The position numbers and the translations under genes are program-made. Below, piece by piece: positions 61,596 to 64,000 of a stretch of DNA of 64,000 nt. Positions within the stretch are counted from its first letter, which is position 1, and every line of letters starts with the position of its first letter. The notes below the pieces were generated by a model. The model was not told the DNA's origin. It was given only the letters and a program-made list of their open reading frames with translations, and did not search any database. Source of the stretch: Panorpa germanica (Eukaryota; Arthropoda; Insecta; Mecoptera; Panorpidae); the NCBI GenBank assembly GCA_963678705.1, contig OY783207.1, positions 2,108,001-2,172,000 on the forward strand, in the 5' to 3' direction.

Positions 61596-62259
61596 GTTAA
61601 AAGTGTATAAATAATGAAGAAGATTACAAACTGTTATATATGCTAAGTTGCCAAATATAATATTAAAGCAAATTCCCACATAATTTTTTGTATTTTTCAC
61701 AGGCTGTAAGGTCATATTCATATAATTTCAGCTTAACACACACATACATACATACATAATCAGTGAACAGCAAAGAGCGTAATAATAAGAGTGACACATC
61801 AAAGTAATGTGTCATATAAAGGGGTGTGTTAAATACCCCGTAATAAAGCAAAAGCCAGTGTCAGTGTCCCTGATGGCCTTAGTGGTGGTTCGCTGGTGAT
61901 TCCCTGGTGTTCAACCCTGAGGCTCGATTTAAGAAAGCACTCACGTGGTTCCCTAATGACTCATTAGCGGTTTGTATTAGCTTGAAACAAGCTAACCTTG
62001 CTTCCGTATCAAACCCAACTTAACCTCAACTAAACTAACCTCATTGACAAGCCAACCTCACGTATTGTACCGCATAAGTAACGCTATACTTCACTACACT
62101 GCCGCAGACAGCAGCACTGTGGATGGTCAGTAGCGTAACTTGTCCTTTTTCACTTAGTAACAGTGTTATAGCTTATTACCCAACTTAAAGGACCCCATAT
62201 AAACTCGATTAATCAGTTCTGTATACATTCTCCATCTAAGCGCCATCATGAGAGCTACG
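61596..62259. other. Noncoding sequence
   Basis: It contains 'aacctcaactaaactaacctca'-type short repeats near 62020-62050. No gene. Confidence 0.45.
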
Positions 62260-62356
62260 TAACGGCTTTGTCGCTTGCAGTGTGCGAGGTTCATTACATT
62301 TACAGGGTTAGGATAGGTAAAGCGTAGTAGCGCGTATACATCCTGTCAAAATTCGC
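62260..62356 (+). mobile_element. Family C element, partial copy
   Basis: 'gattacatttacagggtt'-like sequence, 'gtaaagcgtagtagcgcgtata' and 'gtcaaaattcgctt' match 10410-10475. It stops exactly where family B copy 6 begins at TTAA. Confidence 0.8.
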
Positions 62357-63040
62357 TTAAGAGGTAAGGTCAAAACGATAAAAAAGAAGCACATTTTCGA
62401 TAATGTTTTTTGACGACACAGTTAATATAGAATTATTTCCTAAATATTAAATGACATTTGAAGAATACTTTGTGAAGTTTTCATAAATAAATATCAAGAA
62501 ATGTGGCATTGACAGCGAATCTCCGAAGACGTCACAAAAAAGAGTAGCGGTGTCCTTCATAACTCATCACTGGATTTTCTGAAATCGAAAAACCAAAATG
62601 ATTTCATTAGTTGATAAGTTTCTGCAGGTAAAGCTGTCGAGTTTTTATTCTTTTATTACTTTTTATATTTTTTACAGCACTTAAAAGTCAAAATACCTAT
62701 TTTTCATGAAAAAAATCAGAAACTTTGTTATTTTAAAATACGTTTAAATTAAAAAATTAAAAAAAACTCGACAGCGTTATCTCGGCATTTATGTAAAGAA
62801 AAAGTGTGCCAAATTTTAAAAGAATCGGTTCAGCGGATTTTGAGCTAGAGAAGGTACCGACTCTGAAAAAGCTATGTGTGAGAAACCGCATTTAAAAGTT
62901 TCAAAGTAACACGAGAGGTGAAGACTTAAAACTCTATATCTCCGACAGTTTTTCTCCAATCGACTTCAAATTTTTACACAATAAAATTAATATGTTGTAC
63001 AATAACATAAATAAATTTAAAAAAAAAGTTGAAACCTTAA
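62357..63040 (-). mobile_element. Family B element, copy 6 (TTAA at both ends)
   Basis: Left edge TTAAGAGGTAAGGTCAAAACG; right edge GTTGAAACCTTAA. This copy best defines the family as a TTAA-flanked element with imperfect inverted ends (GTAAGGT core). Internal landmarks are all present. The short frame is broken here. Confidence 0.85.
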
Positions 63041-63074
63041 CTCAATGGGCAGAATGGGCAGATAGTATGTAACT

Positions 63075-63163
63075 AAGCACAATGTAATTATAAAATATGT
63101 AATTTAATGATTTAAGGCCATATGGCAAAAACATTACAATAAAATGTTAATAAACAACAACAA
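63075..63163 (+). pseudogene. R1-like LINE 3' UTR tail (family E-type)
   Basis: 'aatgatttaaggcc...atggcaaaaacattac' followed by 'aaaatgttaataaac' matches the tail of the 48125-48660 copy. Only the UTR end is present. Confidence 0.6.
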
Positions 63164-64000
63164 TCGGCAAATAGGACCTAGTAGTTGAAATCGCTGAAAA
63201 ACAATAAAGAAAACGATGAAATTAGATATTTATTATTTATAACTAATTAAGCAGAAGAAATCACTCTATAAAATCGTAAATGATTCTTTGCCAACCAAAT
63301 ATAAACAGGCTTTTAGCATAACGGTTTAAATTTTATTTATTTTGCTTAAAGCTTTATATAAATTTTATAGCAACTGAATTACTTTTCCAGCATTTGAAAC
63401 AAATTCAATTTAAACCATTTACATTAAACCCGTACTCCCATAATAATTTATAATTTCAAGTTTTTCAACGCCTAAAATGTAGGCAGCCATGAACCTAACA
63501 CGCCAACATGAATAGAGCTTTATTTAACGGATTAACAAGAACTTGAGCATAAAGTTTCATAATTTTTCGACTTTCCCGCGTTCTGTATTCATTGATAAAA
63601 CAGAGTGGGTGGTAAAATAGGGATTATAAAAACCCTATTTAAACTGTTTTAGATCGTATCTCATGAATAAGACTTCTAGAAAATTTTATATATTTTGAAA
63701 ACCCTTCTCTAATTTACTTCATGAAAGTTTCACAGTGAAATGTTACGAGTAGAAAATCTTTTGAAACACTGAAACATTACTTTTGAGAGTTTAGAGATTC
63801 GAACTGGGACGTTATTATGAATACAGGAAGTAATCTATTTCTAAAAGACTTAAAGCTCTCAGTAAACTTTAACTTCAATCTTAAATTGTATAACTCTTCT
63901 TATTCTTCAACAGTCAACAGTGAATACTATCGATTATTAAAATGGTGCTGATGTCATTTCATTTTAGTTGAAGTTGTCGTATGTAGATTGTGGAAAGTTT
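63164..64000. other. Noncoding AT-rich sequence
   Basis: Nothing recognised to the window end. Confidence 0.45.

Overview
This is a eukaryotic nuclear segment from an arthropod, almost certainly an insect. It is AT-rich and contains single exons with GT/AG splice sites, an insect-type carbohydrate-binding immune domain (CBM39), and a dense layer of decayed transposons: 5'-truncated non-LTR retrotransposons, a hAT remnant, Helitrons, and several families of short non-autonomous elements. I cannot name the order. Nothing looks bacterial, and I see no CRISPR array, rRNA or credible tRNA gene.

The only host gene I can support lies on the minus strand between about 30630 and 19509. Two first exons (30255-30630 and 24327-24735) each encode a start methionine, a signal peptide and a CBM39 beta-1,3-glucan-recognition domain. 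Both end at a GT donor in the same codon phase. Only one matching downstream exon is visible (19509-20083). It encodes an acidic, His/Thr/Pro-rich linker, a coiled coil and a C-terminal domain that resembles the RNA-binding-like domain of LINE ORF1 and FP25K-type proteins. The simplest reading is one gene with two alternative promoters and first exons, producing secreted proteins of about 327 and 316 residues without the GH16 domain usual for GNBP/beta-GRP proteins. This is the most interesting part of the window.

The rest is intergenic or intronic and repeat-rich. A ~635-bp MITE (family A, ends AATGGGCTTGTGTCCT) has seven copies. A ~640-690-bp element with TTAA at the ends of its best copy (family B) has six copies. 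Smaller groups are family C (TIR TAAGGCCTGTCGCACA), family D (TIR like TAAGGCCGTCCGCACACGGG), family F (about 410-450 bp, no TIR seen), two TTAA-flanked MITEs (50101-50856 and the palindromic 52631-53139), a complete non-autonomous Helitron (27932-28945), and a second inverted Helitron 3' end (26990-27350). LINE debris from at least four lineages is almost all C-terminal, as expected from 5' truncation.

Several elements are nested or interrupt each other, which gives relative ages. One A copy lies in a LINE tail whose uninterrupted relative is at 56110. A locus duplicated at 43.9 and 46.4 kb has an extra LINE-containing block in one copy. Repeats A, F and a LINE fragment sit in the introns of the CBM39 gene, and one LINE fragment lies about 20 bp from a splice donor. 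The remaining stretches show only AT-rich noncoding sequence, microsatellites and short polypurine or C-rich blocks.
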